From Brugia malayi (taxonomy: Eukaryota; Nematoda; Chromadorea; Rhabditida; Onchocercidae), in the NCBI RefSeq assembly GCF_000002995.4, contig NW_025062291.1, positions 1 to 64,000 of the forward strand: DNA of 64,000 bases, given 5' to 3'. Both the position numbers and the translations under genes were made by a program. Below, piece by piece: positions 11,937-21,056 of this stretch. The notes beneath the pieces are model-generated. The model was not told the origin of the DNA, made no database searches, and saw only the letters and a program-made list of their open reading frames with translations. How positions within the stretch are numbered: the stretch's first letter is position 1; the number at the start of each line of letters is the position of its first letter.

Positions 11937-12540
11937 ATCTTACTTTTCTTGCTTTACATGTTTTTTGTAACGTTTTGAATTACAGAAAATTGTGACACAC
12001 CTACACCCACTACTTGTTGTGCATGTTGATCTAGGTTCTATTCTAATCTTCATTGCATCAACACCTGCATCAACATTAATTACGTCAATCTCTTCTCTGA
12101 CCATAGTTTCACATCTTTCTATACCACCCTTTTTACCAGTACCAACTGCAGCGGCAACTCTGAGCCGCCCTTAAGTATCATTACATGAATTAGGGTATCT
12201 ATTGTATTTCTTAATATCTTTAACTGTGATCAAATCTATAGAGTAGGTGTTTTCATCTATGACCAAAAGCTTTTCTATTCTATTCTCATGAAGCGCTCCC
12301 GTATTGTAACTAACTTCTCTTTCGTCATTACCTCGGGGACTTTTATACTTTTTTCTGATTTTTTTAACCATCAACAAACCTTATATCTCTGTTAATTAAA
12401 ACTCTGACTAACTTGCATTGATCAATCACAGGAATACCAAAAGATTTTTCAATAATGAAATTGCTTCTGCAACTGTTTTATCAGGGGAACAATACAGTCT
12501 GAAGTAAAAGAGTTAATAGTCAATTGCTTAAATAATCCAT
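11937..12540 (-). pseudogene. guaB: IMP dehydrogenase remnant (L copy)
   Basis: IMP dehydrogenase converts IMP to XMP in GMP synthesis. Read from 12540 downward the fragment shows the CBS-domain region (VAEAISLL, then a damaged GIPV.D.CKLVRVL and NRDIRF), then HENRIEKLLVIDENTYSID and LITVKDIKKYNRYPNS. AAAVGTGKKDGIERCETMV and IDVINVDAGVDAMK follow, and then the active-site loop as STCTT, where the family usually has SICTT. About 30-40 residues between VINVD and AGVDA (the HGHS region) are deleted, and the N-terminal barrel strands are absent. Frameshifts separate the pieces. The 3' end runs into VSVSQFSVIQNVT-like sequence in the R copy. It lies between the satellite fragment and the tRNA-like repeats. 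Confidence 0.85.
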
Positions 12541-12596
12541 TGACTTTTTTTGCTGCTTTCTTTTTGTACTTATGTATAGGGGACACAGTGCTTTGG

Positions 12597-12672
12597 TTGG
12601 TGTAGCTCAGTTGGTAGAGCGTCGGCTTATGGTACTGAGTGCGGCTAGTTTGGTTCTGCTCGCTCTTCCCAA
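12597..12672 (+). repeat. tRNA-like repeat unit (L, unit 1)
   Basis: GGTGTAGCTCAGTTGGTAGA matches the D-arm and A box (TRGCNNAGYNGG) of a tRNA exactly, and TTTGGTTCT near 12650 is a poor B box. The expected acceptor and T stems do not pair, so this is not a functional tRNA by eye. It fits a tRNA-derived SINE head or a decayed tRNA. Confidence 0.5.
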
Positions 12673-12756
12673 AAAAATCCTCCCTGCATTACGATGAATG
12701 AATACCAAACTAATGTGCAATTACATAGCCTGAAAAGGCTCTCTGAATAAATCGAG

Positions 12757-12822
12757 TGGGTGTGGCTCAATTGGTAGGGCATCAGCACTGAGTGCGTCTA
12801 GTTCGGTTCTGGTCGCTCTCCC
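12757..12822 (+). repeat. tRNA-like repeat unit (L, fused units)
   Basis: GTGTGGCTCAATTGGTAGGG gives an A box like unit 1, then after a shortened middle GTTCGGTTC gives a B-box-like core. Compared with M and R, about 150 bp are missing here, which would follow from recombination between two neighbouring units. Confidence 0.45.
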
Positions 12823-12837
12823 AAATAAAATGTTGCC

Positions 12838-13568
12838 TTGCAAATCATCCGAAGTAAAAATTCCAATGAACCGATTGTTATGTTCTCTACCTACTGTCTT
12901 CATCAGATGCACCTCAACTTCTTGACTAAATTTAACGAAGTTGGTAAGGAATATAGCATTATCGTCAATAAACGCATAGGGCAGTTTATATATCTATTGT
13001 CTCTTTATTTAAAAGAAGCTTTTTTTGCCATTTTCATCTTCTATACCAAGTTTTTAGTTATTTTGTATATTTAATGAAAATTTTGTATATTCAGAAGTAA
13101 AATCTATTACTCCTTTAGAATCTAATTCTTCTTTTTGCTTTCGGATAACTGATAGAATATTAAATCTTCAGTAAAGTCAGAAGCAGACGATACACCAATT
13201 AGTGCTGCAATTCTTTCTGAAAGTTGGAGAGCATTGAGCAACATCAGGCACCGTCTCATGCTTGAACCTATAATTATTTGCTTGCCGTTACGAGTTACTC
13301 TAACACAATTTTTTTGCCAATCACTCATCGTGTAATCAGTATAATCAGCACCTGACTAACCAATAACCATGACCAAAGTAATCAAATAACACAAATGCTA
13401 TATGAGTTTCTTGACAAAATTTTTAAATAGCAGCTGTTCTAATTCCTTTCATATTGAATGAAAATCCACCAAAAAAGACTATGGAAGCTTTTTTTTTTTT
13501 CCTTTGTAGCTCGCAATGTGCGCTATGTACTTACTGTTTTCATCAAGCAAAGTAATGCTGTAATCCAT
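12838..13568 (-). pseudogene. Alpha/beta hydrolase remnant (L copy)
   Basis: From ATG at 13568 the reading begins MDYSITLLDENSKYIAHCE, then FFGGFSFNMKGI, ETHIAFMLFDYFGHG, and then MSDWQKNCVRVTRNGKQIIIGSSMRRCLMLL. GSSMRRC sits where the family has the nucleophile elbow GSSMGGW, so the fold is recognisable although the elbow glycines are replaced. It continues through ALQLSERIAALIGVSSASDFTE and ends with a VEVHLMKTVGRE stretch, where the catalytic His (GH) would be; here it is GR. Stops and frameshifts occur throughout, and a poly-A/T run near 13492 has expanded. The substrate is unknown. It is not the same protein as the hydrolase at 17820-18335. Confidence 0.75.
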
Positions 13569-13598
13569 GTTATTTTGGTATAGCAACCTGACTATCGT

Positions 13599-13840
13599 TT
13601 ACTTGACACTCAAGTAACTGATTAGATCTGCAATTTCCTGCGGATTGAAAATATCTGCAAATGTCATATGCGTGCCTTTTATATAGGCTTTTGAACTCTT
13701 TGAGAAGGCAAATAATTCCTCATATCTCTCTCCACTTTTGATTCTTTTTAAGCATTGCTTTTGAGTAATAATCTACCACTGCTATTTCCCACCAAGTTGC
13801 AAATACACCAAGAAGAATAGCAGCACTTGCGGTTGCAACA
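13599..13840 (-). pseudogene. Cytochrome c C-terminal remnant (L copy)
   Basis: The end of the protein reads KGTHMTFADIFNPQEIADLI followed by SYLSVK and a stop at 13601-13599. This matches the C-terminal end of class I cytochrome c ([22 protein letters not shown] type), including the Met that serves as the sixth haem ligand. Upstream, in a second frame, is VVDYYSKAMLKKNQKW. The haem-binding CXXCH is not present because the fragment is truncated. Only about 60 bp of this gene are left in the M and R copies, where satellite begins. Confidence 0.65.
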
Positions 13841-13885
13841 AGACAAACTCATAGCAACACTTGCTGATGACATAGAGATCATCAG

Positions 13886-14084
<199 letters not shown>

Positions 14085-14089
14085 ATTAC

Positions 14090-14459
14090 TTTTTTTTAAC
14101 GATCTAATATTTTTTAACATTTTAATATCTAATTAAAATAAATTTTGACCAACCCGGGATTTATTTCACAGTTTAATATACAAACACTTTTAAAAATTAT
14201 ACGATTTTCTTAAAATTTGATATTTATATTTGAAATAAAAATTATTTTTAATTGTTAGAATGAATTGAAAACGTGACAAATCAAAAATTTAATCAGTTTT
14301 ACTAATCAAATACTGGTTAAAACTTAATTATTAAAGTTTATTTTAATATTTATGCTGGTCAAATGATTACAATTATGTGACCAGTACCCATGCAATGCAT
14401 AAAAATTAGTCAGTTAAGTTCAAAATATCTACTTTTTTTAATGACTTGATATTTTTTTA

Positions 14460-14528
<69 letters not shown>

Positions 14529-14813
14529 TTAATTAAAATAAATTTTTGATATTGCTGGAATTTATTTTGTAGAATAATATGCAAAATTCTAGTAAATTAA
14601 TAAATTTTCATAAAATTTAAATTTGAAATAAAAATTAATTATAATTGTGAGAATGAATTAAAACTGTCAAAAATTAAAAATTTAATTAGTTTTGCTAATC
14701 AAATATCGATTAAAACTTAATTATTAAAGCTTATTTTAATATTTCTGCTGATCAAATGACCACGATGTATGCGACCAGCACCTATGCAATGCACACAAAT
14801 TAATCAATTATAA
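14090..14813. repeat. Satellite monomers, minus-oriented, with (AT)n
   Basis: Two AT-rich monomers carry the landmark ATGTGACCAGTACCCATGCA at 14376-14395 and GCGACCAGCACCTATGCAAT near 14770. A pure AT dinucleotide run fills about 14459-14522. At about 14813 the orientation of the repeat switches. Confidence 0.85.
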
Positions 14814-15436
14814 GAAAATAAACTTTAATAACTAAGTTTTTTTTTAATATTAGAGAAATGAAATTAATCAAAATTTTTTTTAATATTAGAGAAGTGAAAT
14901 TAATTAAATTCAAATTAAGAATTAAAATTTTGTAATGAGGTTTTGCGCAAAATTCATCAGCAAAATTAACAAAACTTTCAATTAGTAATGGTTTTAATTC
15001 AATTTAAGAATTAAAATTAAATTTTATTTCAAATTTAAATTTTGAATTTTTTAAAAATTTTAAAATTTGTGATAGTTTTCATACATTAAAAAAGGAAATT
15101 GGTTCTAAATTATCAATTTTTATTTTAATTAAGTGCCAAAACTACTAAAAATAGCAATATTTTGAACTTAATTGATTATGTTATATGCCTTGCACTAGAG
15201 CTTGTCATATATGGTGTGGTCATTTTATAGTTTAAATATTAAAATACGTTTTTGTAATTAAGTTTTGCGCAAAAATCATCAGCAAAATTAATAAAACTTT
15301 CAATTTAAGAATTTAAATTAAATTTTATTTCAAATTTAAATTTTGAATTTTTTAAAAATTTTAAAATTTGTAATAGTTTTCGTACATTTAACAAGGAAAT
15401 TGGTTGTAAATTATCAATTTTAATTTTATTTAAGTG
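14814..15436. repeat. HhaI-type 322-bp repeat dimer, plus-oriented
   Basis: TTTTGCGCAAAATTCATCAG at 14941 recurs as TTTTGCGCAAAAATCATCAG at 15263. The GCGC sites at 14945 and 15267 are exactly 322 bp apart. Shared internal marks include AAAACTTTCAATT, ACAAGGAAATTGGTTGTAAA (second unit) and TTATCAATTTT. The second unit is cut short at the omp remnant near 15437. From memory this matches the Brugia HhaI repeat family in length, HhaI site and sequence; a database comparison was not possible here. Confidence 0.8.
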
Positions 15437-15720
15437 CCTCTAATTCAACTTTGTGGTTGCCAAATGCCATACTTGCAGCAAAAGGTGGACTATAGCTCAG
15501 CTATGTTTATCCAGGTGATACAATTCTTCTGGTATACCTCTACCATCATTCCAAAAATCTGTTGCAATTCTATAATTAGCATCTTCAGATTTTAGTTTTA
15601 ACTTACCCATGCTGGCAAAAAAATCGACTATAATACCTGCCACTCAGGTAAAATCCTTTTGTTTCACTTGCGCCAGACTGTCGTGACAACAACAAAGTAA
15701 GGGTTGCTATTAACAATGTT
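15437..15720 (-). pseudogene. P44/Msp2-family outer membrane protein remnant
   Basis: Reading down from about 15715 gives a possible signal-peptide end (LIATLTLLLSRQSGASE) followed by KGFYLSGRYYSRFFASMGKL. Next come KLKSEDANYRIATDFWNDGR and IPEELYHLDKHS with a stop; in another frame PPFAASMAFGNHKVELEA follows. The FYLSG.YY start and the AASMAFGNHKVELE stretch are typical of the Wolbachia/Anaplasma surface antigen beta-barrel family. About 90 residues of a roughly 250-300-residue protein remain, with at least one frameshift. It ends directly on the HhaI-type repeat. Confidence 0.6.
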
Positions 15721-15956
15721 TTTTATTAATTATATTCATTTCACTATTAAATAAATTATGCTAATTCTATTATCAGCTAAAAGCTAGACAAATAAAGAAC
15801 TTTTAAGCTTACTCAAGAACTTATAAGTGTTATAGGCAACAAATCAATTTGCTTTCCTACTACTTTTGAGAATTGCTATTAGTTTAACATTGATTAACTG
15901 AAAATTGTTCAATATAACCTATATGGGAGAGGGAGAGAGAGAGAGAGAGAGAAGGA
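15720..15956. other. AT-rich spacer with (GA)n microsatellite
   Basis: I see no gene or recognisable remnant here. A GA dinucleotide run lies at about 15932-15952. The base composition resembles the neighbouring Wolbachia-derived DNA more than the satellite. Confidence 0.6.
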
Positions 15957-16338
15957 GGATTTTCTTTCTCTTTGCTTTCGTTATTAATATATCTTTCATT
16001 TCACTCTCATCAATCAGATCTTTGCAGCGTTTAGTTAACAAATATAACTTGTCTTTTCATAACACCAAGACTTACTTCTTCATCTCTAAGTTTCAGAGTG
16101 TCCTCAGAAACTATGTCACAACTATGTACATTCTGTGACATACTGGTCCTACTTCGTCACTCATGCCTCATTTTGTCACCATGGCACGTGATAAGTAGAC
16201 GTTTGTTTTATATTCGAAGATGCATCGCTTATCTCTTCTGCTACCCTTCCACCCATGATGGCAACAGTTACATCTCTTTTCTCTTTTATGGCATACTCTA
16301 CCCATCTGTTCCTACAATACTTTCATCTATTTGGTAAG
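15957..16338 (-). pseudogene. ftsH: FtsH protease remnant, C-terminal protease domain
   Basis: Pieces in different frames read KREKRDVTVAIMGGRVAEEI, SRAMVTK followed by a stop and GMSDEVGPV, then LKLRDEEVSLGVM and LQRSDLIDESEMKDILITKA. This follows the FtsH order GGRVAEEI, RAMVTKWGMSD.VGPV and the LIDEEV helical tail. The HEXXH zinc site, which would lie just upstream, is not included. The fragment covers roughly the last quarter of a 600-residue protein, and a TGG-to-TGA change turns the conserved Trp into a stop. It does not overlap the ftsH parts at 11236-11803 or 24290-24520. Confidence 0.7.
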
Positions 16339-16476
16339 AAGAAGATAAAGAATATGTTTTATTTGAATCACGAAGACTTATAAACTCATCAATAATCTCA
16401 AACTCATCATCATCTTCTATTATAGATTCTGTGATCCGATCGTTATTTTTTGAATTTGTACTGCCTGCAGTACTAA
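16298..16476 (-). pseudogene. Acidic peptide fragment, unrecognised
   Basis: An open stretch of 58 codons without ATG reads STAGSTNSKNNDRITESIIE, then DDDEFEIIDEFISLRDSNKT, and ends VGTDG before the stop at 16300-16298. It overlaps the ftsH piece at its 3' end in another frame. The acidic composition suggests a linker or tail of a Wolbachia protein. I do not recognise the family. Confidence 0.3.
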
Positions 16477-16689
16477 ATCAATTGTGAGAGAAACTAAAAT
16501 CCATACATTTAGAACTAAACAATATTACTTATACTATAAATTGATATTGCTGTCAGTAACTATTATTACTATTCTAGTAAATAATAAAATATTTTATTGT
16601 CTAATCATAGAAAAATTTTACTTCCATGGAATGAATATTGGGGTTATAACATGGGTGAAAAATGAAAAACCTCTATGCTAAATTTTAGT
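16477..16689. other. Spacer without recognisable gene
   Basis: AT-rich sequence with only a short chance ORF of low complexity. Nothing in either strand looks like a known protein, RNA or satellite monomer. Confidence 0.5.
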
Positions 16690-16852
16690 TAACGTGCATA
16701 TTGGAGATATTAAAAAAGTTGTTTTTGAGGTATTGCATTTTGTTTTTGTTTTAGCTATAAGGCCAGAGGGTTGTTCCTATAGAATAGCAGTAGTGTCGGT
16801 AAAAAAATCTTATCCTGGACATGCGAAAAGAATTCAGAACTCTATGCAATGT
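16690..16852 (+). pseudogene. ubiD: UbiD decarboxylase fragment
   Basis: UbiD decarboxylates polyprenyl-hydroxybenzoate in ubiquinone synthesis and uses a prenylated flavin. The fragment reads [20 protein letters not shown] then HAKRIQNSM, matching the family stretch PPEGC.YN.AVVSIKK.YPGHAKR in the C-terminal half. Only about 50 residues of some 490 remain. The sequence after HAKRI departs from the family, so the fragment ends near 16845. It overlaps the end of the unknown remnant on the opposite strand. Confidence 0.65.
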
Positions 16853-17068
16853 TGCATTTTTTTCCATTGATGTACCATTTAAACTGCAATTCACATTCAC
16901 ATAGAGAAGAATTAGCTAAGTCATAACATCTGACTCTAACTTTTTTACCATCACCACTCTCAATAACATAAACATTTGTAATTTTTCTGTCATCATTATC
17001 TAATATTGAAAAATCAGTGATTTTGTTATCTTTATAGAATTTACTATTTAAAAGTTCGCTTAGTTTAT
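16841..17068 (-). pseudogene. Unrecognised Wolbachia-like protein fragment
   Basis: An open frame of about 75 codons ending at 16841 reads GYGYKLSELLNSKFYKDNKI, TDFSILDNDDRKITNVYVIE and [19 protein letters not shown] before a stop. It looks like genuine protein sequence (mixed hydrophobic and charged residues, Cys pair CEC) but I cannot assign it. It has no plausible start; its 5' side is joined directly to the rplI remnant in a different frame. Confidence 0.4.
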
Positions 17069-17332
17069 AGCCGTATCCTTATCTTGTAGTGTTATTCTTG
17101 CGTGAAAGCTACTATCCTCAGAAGCTTGCTTTACCAATATTACAAACTTATCAGCAAGAGAAGCTGCTAGCTCACTTGCCAAATTCAATTTTCTTATATT
17201 TTCCTCTTCTAGAAAGGAACGCTGCTCCTCCAGTTTTGCTATGCTTTCCTTGGTTGCTTACACTGCTTTCCTTTGTGGAAAAAGAAAATTACGTGCGTAG
17301 CCAGGCTTTACTTTCACAACCCAGATGCTAAG
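17060..17332 (-). pseudogene. rplI: Ribosomal protein L9 fragment
   Basis: L9 binds 23S rRNA near the base of the L1 stalk. Reading down from about 17330, VVKVKPGYARNFLFPQRKAV matches the end of the N-terminal RNA-binding domain (V..KPGYARNFL.P.GKA). A TAA stop at the next codon and then ATKESIAKLEEQRSFLEEEN begin the long connecting helix. KLNLASELAASLADKFVILV and KQASED follow. The first 20 or so residues and most of the C-terminal domain are missing, out of a usual length near 150. Confidence 0.8.
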
Positions 17333-17477
17333 CTCGAGCTTCAGCTATGTAAAGTGAACTGTTGTAATCTCAGGCTAAACCATAGTATAAAAACCACTCT
17401 TCCGGTAAAAATATAAATAAGCACTTCACTTTACGTAGAATGTGGATATCATTTGAAATATTTTTTAAGAATAGATA
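17333..17477. other. Upstream region carried with dnaN
   Basis: An AT-rich stretch with no gene. The 3' part, directly before the dnaN remnant, may be the original dnaN 5' flank, but no clear promoter or ribosome binding site can be read. Confidence 0.4.
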
Positions 17478-17820
17478 ATGTCACAGGTTGGGGGTATAGA
17501 TGTAGAAATCAAAAAACAAAGTTCTGTATGTAAGCAAATGCGTTTTAGCATAGACCGTACAAGTCTTTTAAGTACGCTGTCCAGAGTAAGTGGAGTGGTC
17601 GAAAGGCGTAATGCAATAGATATCTTGGCGTGTATAAATATTAAAGCACAACATGGCAGCATAAAATTAATGGCTACTGATCTTGATATTTCAATATTTT
17701 CTTCACTTGCTGCAGATGTGTCAACAGAAGGAGAAGTAAAAGTTTCAGCACATACTTTACACGATATAGTGAAGAAGTTGCCAGCTGATTTGGATGTCAA
17801 TTTTGAGGTAAACGAGTTTG
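17478..17820 (+). pseudogene. dnaN: DNA polymerase III beta (sliding clamp) N-terminal fragment
   Basis: DnaN forms the ring that holds the replicative polymerase on DNA. The fragment is open from ATG at 17478, and the family start is probably the internal Met of KQMRFSIDRTSLLSTLSRV. It continues through SGVVERRNAIDILACINIKA, IKLMATDLDISIFSSLAADV and VSAHTLHDIVKKLPADLDVN, which is domain 1 of the clamp. After FEVNEF it joins an unrelated hydrolase in reverse orientation, so domains 2 and 3 (about 250 residues) are missing. The frame continues by chance to 18050 across the junction. This stretch is well preserved, with no internal stop. Confidence 0.85.
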
Positions 17821-18335
17821 CTAATTCTGTTACATCACTTTCTTCTGAAATTGTGTCATTACTGCTTTGTATGATAAGCCCAGGAACCGGACAGGGGGAG
17901 AGAAAAGAGAAATCATACTTTGTTGCTGGAAGGAAAAAAGCAATAAAGCCTACTATCTCAGGTCTGCGCATTATCAGTTGCATAGCTACCCATGCTCCAA
18001 AGGAAAAACCAACGATCCAAATTGGAACATTACTAGGGTTGTGTTCTTGAAGCCAATCAATGGCTATTGCGGCGTCAGTTAACTCCCCTATACCCTTATC
18101 GAAAGTTCCAGTGGATTTTCCAACACCACGGAAGTTAATTTTCAATGCAGAAAAATTGTTATCTACAAAAGATGTGTATATACTATGTATCATTTTACTA
18201 TCCATACTGTCACCATATTGAGGGTGATGATGTAAAATTAACACAACTAGTGCGTTGGTCTCTTTGCTCTGGTGGTACTCACCTTCTATTTTTTTTTTTT
18301 TTTGTTGCATTATTTAAAAAAACTTCTACCACGGC
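17821..18335 (-). pseudogene. Alpha/beta hydrolase fragment (GFSFGAW type)
   Basis: The likely original start is the GTG near 18333 (VEVFLNNAT), followed by a poly-A/T run of about 14 bases that has expanded and shifted the frame. From about 18290, IEGEYHQSKETNALVVLILH leads to HHHPQYGDSMDSKMIHSIY and INFRGVGKSTGTFDKGIGEL. DWLQEHNPSNVPIWIVGFSF and GAWVAMQLIMRRPEIVGF follow, with GFSFGA as the nucleophile elbow and its Ser as likely nucleophile. CPVPGLIIQSSNDTISEESD then contains the expected acidic site. It is cut at about ELAN, before the catalytic His, by the junction with dnaN. Many proteobacteria carry this protein; the substrate is unknown. Confidence 0.75.
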
Positions 18336-18465
18336 AGCTCCTAATGAAAACCTGTTAACAGATATATAAATTGTGCATATATTAATTATGTATTAATTTT
18401 ACTGTTTTTGCAACAAGCTTTTTACCGTGTTCAAGCTAATATATAGTTAATAGTAGGCTAATTAA

Positions 18466-18904
18466 GTGGCAAATGAACATTTGAATTTATTTTCTTTAGA
18501 AAATAGTGATTATATATACGCTGACTATAATGCAACTTTTCCAGTTAGTGACAGTGTAAAATAGAGTATACTTGAAGTCCTATCAAAACAGGTTTTGAAT
18601 CCTTCATCGTTACATAGAAAGGGACAAGAAGCAAGAAGAATTCTTCAGGATGCAAGGGATAACATTCGTAGTGCTATTGGCGTTCCAAGTAATAAGGAAA
18701 TAGTTTTTACGTCTGGTGCAACTGAAGCAAATAGTCTTGTTATGAAAGGGATAGCAGGCTTTCAACATGTGATTTCAGCTGTAGAACATCCCTCAATTCT
18801 TAATTCTGCGTGCAATCCACATATAATACCCGTCAATCAGGGGGGTATTGTCGATCTTTTGGCGCTAGAAAGAATTTTAAGTGAACTTAAAGGGAATATG
18901 GTTT
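18466..18904 (+). pseudogene. Cysteine desulfurase N-terminal fragment
   Basis: Cysteine desulfurases (NifS/IscS class) take sulfur from cysteine for Fe-S clusters and use PLP. A GTG at 18466 gives VANEHLNLFSLENSDYIYAD then YNAT, with the family YLDYNATTP-type start. A TAG stops the frame at about 18561. After it come NPSSLHRKGQEARRILQDAR, IVFTSGATEANSLVMKG and VISAVEHPSILNSA, the last with the His that stacks on PLP. It is truncated after ILSELKGNMV. The PLP-binding Lys and the active-site Cys lie beyond the break, so it could not work. IscS or an IscS paralogue are both possible. Confidence 0.8.
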
Positions 18905-19310
18905 GGTTACAACTCCAACAGTCAATATCTTTTTTTCTTTTGACGCTTTATCCTTAACTCCAGCTCTTGCCTCTCTTGTTGCTTTTTCGATTACTGGCGC
19001 TGCGCCTGTTCCAGTGCCACCACTCTCCCTGCCGTGATGAAAAGCATATGGCTATCTTTTATATGCTCCATAATCTATCTCATCATTGACTCTTCTGCTG
19101 CACCCTTGCCAACATCAGGCAAAGCACCAGCATCAAGACCCTTAGTTAAATTAATACCTAACTGAATTTTCTTATCACATAATGATTTTTCTAGTGCTTC
19201 AGCATCGGTATTTGCTACAACAAAATTCACTCCTTGCAAATTAGACTGGATCATGTTGTTCACAGCTTTCCCACCAGCACCGCCCACTCGCAATAGTTAG
19301 TAATTTTTCA
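18905..19310 (-). pseudogene. ftsZ: Cell division protein FtsZ fragment
   Basis: FtsZ is the tubulin-like GTPase of the division ring. Reading down from about 19290, RVGGAGGKAVNNMIQSNLQG then VNFVVANTDAEALEKSLCDK and IQLGINLTKGLDAGALPDVG lead to EESMMR and a stop. In the same region IMEHIKDSHMLFITAG follows, and then SGGTGTGAAPVIEKATREAR, which is the tubulin signature with the first G of GGGTGTG changed to S. KKILTVGVVTKP closes the fragment. It covers roughly residues 20-150 of a 400-residue protein. Premature stop and frameshift make it a pseudogene. Confidence 0.88.
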
Positions 19311-19700
19311 GCATTCCTTTCTTCAGCTGTATCACTGAGATTGGACGACCCTGTAATAACCTTGTGGTCATCATAATTAATATTCTATTATGAGCGATTT
19401 CTGGATTGTAATCAATCCAAATTGGTATTCCTTCTTCAAATAACTTGTGCATAACACTATGTTTTGAATGTGCTATGATTTATCTAGAATAATTTTAATA
19501 TCAACGCTACGTTTTTTTGCTTCAACTAGAGAATTAGCCACTTTCTCAAGAGTAAATTTGTATTATTGAACCAAAATGGATTTCTCAGATTGATCTATTG
19601 TATTAATTACTTGCTGAGCATAATCTTCTCATGGAGTAAAGTAGACAGTAATTTTTGAATCTAAGAAAGACAACCTCATAATGCACACCATAAATAAATT
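19305..19700 (-). pseudogene. Phospholipase D-family nuclease fragment
   Basis: Reading down from about 19685: MRLSFLDSKITVYFTP, then a stop, AQQVINTIDQSEKSILVQ, and FTLEKVANSLVEAKKRSVDI then KIILDKS. In another frame come KHSVMHKLFEEGIPIWIDYN and EIAHNRILI, and in a third DDHKVITGSSNLSDTAEERN. This is the order seen in the small single-domain PLD/Nuc endonucleases: the helix, KIILDKS, and an HKD motif (HN.I..DDHKV..GSSN). Here the HKD motif is split by a frameshift. The length of about 130 residues is near that of the small family members. It adjoins the ftsZ fragment, probably by rearrangement. Confidence 0.65.
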
Positions 19701-20433
19701 CAAGTTATATATAGCTGCTGAACTTTATTGCATAGCAACCAAGAAACTTAGTGTGGTTACTGACAAAACTCATTGTAAAATGGCCATTTAACTACTTAAG
19801 AAAAAATATGCAATTAAAAAACAAACCCCGCTAGCCCCCTTATCCTGATACTGGAGGTATTAAGTTACCTTCAATCTGTGCAGATTAAAATAATAAAGTG
19901 TTATATAGTTAGCATCTTATGTTTAATTTTTTGCACTATATTACCTTATGTCTTCACAATATTTCTAATTTTTTACCTATATAAGTTGAAACTCGCTTAT
20001 AAAGCGTTTAGGAGTATAATATGCTAATTTGCAGGATTAGAGAATAAATACTATCTACCACAATATATCTTTTGCCTTTTTTTGCCTAGTAAATTTCTAA
20101 AACATTTATGACTAAAGGTTAGTTGCAATAAAAAACAACTAAGTCGCGATTATTAAGTATTTAAAACATAAAAAAAACGCTAGTGTTTTTAAATAGATAT
20201 TAACTAGGGCTTCTTTTGTCTTTTTCTTACTTGGTGGATTTCTTAAATATTTGTAGCTGAAGATTTACTGACAACAACTGCTTGTTAGCTGCCTTTCTCA
20301 AGAAAAGAATTTTACAGTTAACATAAAAATACCAAAAGAAAATAGTGAATTATGTTACAACCGCTGCGAAACTAATAATTATGAAACTGTAAAAGAATTT
20401 ATAAGTAATGCTTTGCATTAATTTCTCCTATAG
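19701..20433. other. Long spacer without a clear gene
   Basis: No protein is recognised except a possible short remnant just before rpsE (about 20310-20430, reading NFTVNIKIPKENSELCYNRC then [15 protein letters not shown]), which I cannot assign. The stretch around 19830-19880 (CCCCGCTAGCCCCCTTATCC) resembles the more GC-rich intergenic patches seen in Wolbachia. It is not satellite. Confidence 0.45.
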
Positions 20434-20773
20434 GAGGATAAAAGCTGTAAATGCTGCAAAAAAATCGGTGATTAGAGTGTATTTACGTGAAGGTAGAACT
20501 TTGCACCATGATATTAAGGCTAAATTTTGCTCTGGTGAAATAGTTTTAAGAGCAGCTAGAGCTGGAACAGGCATTATTGCTGGGGGATCGATTGGGTCGG
20601 TTTTTGAGGTGTTGGGCATAAAAGATGTAGTAGCTAAATCTACTAGATCGAATAATCCTCATAACGTTATATGTGCAGTATTATATGTACAGGTCTTTGA
20701 TAATATGTTATCTCCTCGTCAAGTAGCGAGCAAAAGAAGTAAAAAGATTGGCGAGGTAGTCGGAAACAGGTAA
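20434..20773 (+). pseudogene. rpsE: Ribosomal protein S5, C-terminal two thirds
   Basis: S5 sits in the 30S subunit near the decoding centre. The piece reads [20 protein letters not shown] then [40 protein letters not shown] and [18 protein letters not shown]. It ends [20 protein letters not shown] with R and a stop at 20771-20773. The N-terminal third is missing. A small insertion turns the expected AVFKAFDNM region into [11 protein letters not shown] without losing the frame. It is followed 4 bp later by rplO, as in the spc ribosomal operon of Rickettsiales, so this two-gene piece moved as one fragment. Confidence 0.85.
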
Positions 20774-20776
20774 AGT

Positions 20777-20922
20777 ATGAATAATGTTATAAAGTTAAAC
20801 TCTATATTTACTGAATTATTGAAGAAAAAAAAGCCTAAATTAATAGTTAGAGGTATTGGTTGTGGTAAAGGTAAAACATCTGGTAGGGGACATAAAGGGC
20901 AGAAGGCTACGCTTTGAAGGAG
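20777..20922 (+). pseudogene. rplO: Ribosomal protein L15, N-terminal fragment
   Basis: L15 helps assemble the 50S subunit. From ATG at 20777 it reads [20 protein letters not shown], then [19 protein letters not shown], which is the glycine-rich N-terminal tail of L15, followed by TL and a stop. Only about 45 residues of some 150 remain. It lies just after rpsE in the ancestral operon order. Confidence 0.85.
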
Positions 20923-21056
20923 ATGTCTCTAACAGTAAAGTGGAGAGCCCTTCATCTACACCTGTTCTGAACCCAGGAAGAGAAAAAGGTGGTCGTGCCT
21001 CTAAAGCATGTGCAATAAATACTATGATAGCAATAACATCTTTGCTCAAATATTAA
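20923..21056 (+). pseudogene. Unassigned fragment between rplO and HIT
   Basis: An open stretch in the frame of 20856-21056 reads EGDVSNSKVESPSSTPVLNP then GREKGGRASKACAINTMIAI and ends LLKY before a stop. It does not continue L15. The composition looks like real protein, but I do not recognise it. Confidence 0.3.

Noticed and set aside
12597..12672. Functional tRNA gene
   Set aside because: D arm and A box fit, but the acceptor and T stems do not pair and the unit recurs in tandem; a tRNA-derived repeat is the better call.
10211..13328. An operating Wolbachia operon or a live endosymbiont contig
   Set aside because: Every gene is broken, the telomere is attached, and host satellite lies between and beside the remnants; these are nuclear copies.
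17089..17331. 80-codon plus-strand ORF
   Set aside because: It is the antisense of the rplI fragment.
20173..20190. Hairpin AAAAACGC/GTGTTTTT as a terminator
   Set aside because: Mostly A-T pairs with a G-T pair and no gene end next to it.
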